Source: Veillonella sp.
GTDB lineage: Bacteria > Bacillota > Negativicutes > Veillonellales > Veillonellaceae
Assembly: GCA_019419725.1 (NCBI GenBank)
Contig: DXZL01000082.1
Span: 1 to 6,348, forward strand
DNA length: 6,348 nucleotides
Direction: 5' to 3'
Positions 5,169 to 6,348 of this stretch are shown in pieces. The translations under genes and the position numbers were made by a program. How positions within the stretch are numbered: the first letter of the stretch is position 1; each line of letters opens with the position of its first letter. The notes beneath the pieces are model-generated. The model had not been told where the DNA came from, made no database searches, and saw nothing but the letters and a program-made list of their open reading frames with translations.

Positions 5169-5294
5169 CTAACGATTATACAAATACGTTACAACATATA
5201 GGTAAAAGAATGCGAATTATTAGAAAAAGGCAAAAATAATGAGCTAACTATCAAACATTCAGATTTATATTAATACTCAACATTTAAAACTATA

Positions 5295-5894
5295 TTAATC
5301 CTCAGCGTCTACAGGCAATTGAACAATATCTGCTAGCTTATTAATCTCGCTAAAACAAGGACAGTCATTACCGTGATCGTTGATAAGGCCACTGGATTGC
5401 AGATGGGAATAGATGGTAACAGGGCCTACAAACTTAAAACCTCGTTTCTTTAGATCCTTACTAATTCGCATGGACAAGCCATTCTTCGCAGGTATATTTC
5501 CATTAGGGTGGCTTTCATAAATAATAGTTTTATTGTCTGTGAAAGCCCAAATATAGTTGCAAAACGAACCAAATTCATCTTGAATATCTTTAAATGCAGA
5601 AGCATTATTGATGATAGCTTCAATTTTAGGGCGAGACTTGAGCATACCCTCGGTCTGCAAGATTCGCTCTATGTCGCTTTCACCATAACTAGCAACCATA
5701 TCAATATCAAAATGATCAAAGCAGCCTCGAATGATGTCTCTTTTATTCAAAATTGTGAGCCAACTGAGACCACATTGGAGACTTTCAAGACAGAGATGTT
5801 CAAACTGCAATCGATCATCATGAATAGGACGGCCCCACTCATGATCGTGATACGCCTGATACAAGGGCGTCGTCGGCCATTCACAGGTAGCCAT
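5295..5894 (-). CDS. tag: DNA-3-methyladenine glycosylase I
   Basis: A 199-residue base-excision repair enzyme that removes 3-methyladenine from alkylated DNA. The chosen start is the ATG at 5894-5892, giving MATCEWPTTPLYQAYHDHEW and a GGAGG site 6 nt upstream. A GTG at 5915 in frame would add seven residues without family support. Zinc ligands matching E. coli Tag C4, H17, H175 and C179 are C4, H16, H174 and C178. Substrate-pocket residues equivalent to E38 and W46 are E37 and W45, in LESLQCGLSW. The signature LKKRGFKFVGP (148-158) and GLINDH are present. The ATG overlaps the stop of the upstream membrane-protein gene by one base (TAATG), so the two are very likely co-transcribed and translationally coupled. 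The C-terminus (after FSEINK) is slightly longer than in E. coli. Confidence 0.95.
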   Translation of the reverse strand: MATCEWPTTPLYQAYHDHEWGRPIHDDRLQFEHLCLESLQCGLSWLTILNKRDIIRGCFDHFDIDMVASYGESDIERILQTEGMLKSRPKIEAIINNASAFKDIQDEFGSFCNYIWAFTDNKTIIYESHPNGNIPAKNGLSMRISKDLKKRGFKFVGPVTIYSHLQSSGLINDHGNDCPCFSEINKLADIVQLPVDAED

Positions 5895-6337
5895 TACACA
5901 CCTCCATGTGCCCACACGAGGACATCATACATGAGAGCCACTACGAGACCCATCACGAGATGACCGCCTACGTAGAGCGGGATTAGCAAATAGATAAATA
6001 ACAATAGGGAATGTAAGGTTCTGCGTAACCATACAATCGGCGTAGATGTACCGCCGCCAACCTTGCCATCAAGCCAATTGTGAACGATGTAGATAGGCGT
6101 ACCTAAACGATGAATCCAATTCGGAAGTCGCTTACCAGGATTTAAGCTAGGGCAATATAAAATGACCAATGGTAACGCCACCGCATCAAGAATGAGCAGC
6201 ATCGTTAAGGTCAAGGAGAACAAATCTATTTCGCCTTCCCACGTCACTGGATGTGCTATAAAGCGGAGGGCCCATAAATAGGCTTTATATACGATATACG
6301 GTTCTAATAGCCATAATAAGGGCTTCACTACACTCAT
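5894..6337 (-). CDS. Unrecognised membrane protein upstream of tag
   Basis: I do not recognise this 147-residue protein. It has hydrophobic segments at about residues 6-28, 39-62, 107-124 and 125-143, suggesting four membrane helices. A polar loop of about 45 residues lies between the second and third and contains NPGKRLPNWIHRLG and HNWLDGKVGGGTSTP. It ends VWAHGGV. The ATG at 6337 has only AGG at 7-nt spacing, and the frame stays open to the window edge (GSP before the M), so the true start may lie outside. Its TAA overlaps the ATG of tag. No enzyme motif is visible, and whether its job relates to DNA repair cannot be told from context alone. Confidence 0.75.
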   Translation of the reverse strand: MSVVKPLLWLLEPYIVYKAYLWALRFIAHPVTWEGEIDLFSLTLTMLLILDAVALPLVILYCPSLNPGKRLPNWIHRLGTPIYIVHNWLDGKVGGGTSTPIVWLRRTLHSLLLFIYLLIPLYVGGHLVMGLVVALMYDVLVWAHGGV

Positions 6338-6348
6338 GGGACTACCTA

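Noticed and set aside
2280..5220. Shared 11-mer ATGCGAATTAT at 2280-2290 and 5210-5220 near two TATAAT boxes
   Set aside because: A few 11-mer matches are expected by chance in an AT-rich window of this size, and its distance to the two -10 boxes differs.
5265..5303. Short direct repeat TATATTAAT-CTCA at the tag stop and 24 bp beyond
   Set aside because: Too short and AT-rich to separate from chance.
5895..5915. GTG at 5915 as the tag start
   Set aside because: The seven extra residues overlap the upstream gene and lack family support; the ATG at 5894 has a GGAGG site and aligns with known Tag starts.
5508..5963. Plus-strand 151-codon open frame
   Set aside because: Antisense to tag and the upstream gene overlap; both of those have clear start signals and tag has family motifs.

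Overview
The window looks like part of the chromosome of a low-to-moderate GC bacterium with Firmicute-style signals: AAGGAG-type ribosome binding sites, TATAAT promoters and many strong stem-loop terminators. Gene content and base composition fit a Negativicute such as Veillonella. That placement is inference from overall feel, not from a marker gene.

Layout: The left edge carries the 3' part of a plus-strand GlpT-type glycerol-3-phosphate:phosphate antiporter (1-1233, start outside the window), ending at a bidirectional terminator. Everything else is on the minus strand. The facing gene (1330-2103) is the most unusual item. It encodes a 257-residue protein that reads as the membrane part of a P1B heavy-metal ATPase, including the CPC metal motif, with almost all of the catalytic domains removed. 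Its long upstream region has a TATAAT promoter and, just downstream of the -10, a CsoR-type palindrome (TACCC-ATAG-GGGTA) abutting three 26-bp tandem repeats. This suggests metal- or sulfur-responsive control of a non-catalytic P1B shell.

From 2363 to 2676 there is a mosaic of repeats: an 85-104 bp direct duplication, a perfect 20-bp stem, and an inverted copy of the 3' end of the neighbouring gene. On the minus strand these could fold as a three-way junction. The neighbour (2664-3017) is an ArsC/Spx-family thioredoxin-fold protein with its own promoter and a dyad over the -10. Next is a complete higBA toxin-antitoxin operon (3102-3723) with two palindromic operators over its promoter. A DUF554 membrane protein follows (4088-4804) with its own promoter and terminator. 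The gap at 4805-5294 holds a candidate structured small RNA (about 4938-5168). The right end is a probable two-gene operon: an unrecognised membrane protein (5894-6337) whose stop codon overlaps the ATG of tag, 3-methyladenine DNA glycosylase I (5295-5894).

The genes do not form one pathway. They look like independent short transcription units for transport, stress or metal response, addiction and DNA repair, separated by structured intergenic DNA. I see nothing recognisable in 3795-3972 or 5181-5294 beyond short AT-rich repeats. No tRNA, rRNA, CRISPR or transposase gene is visible.
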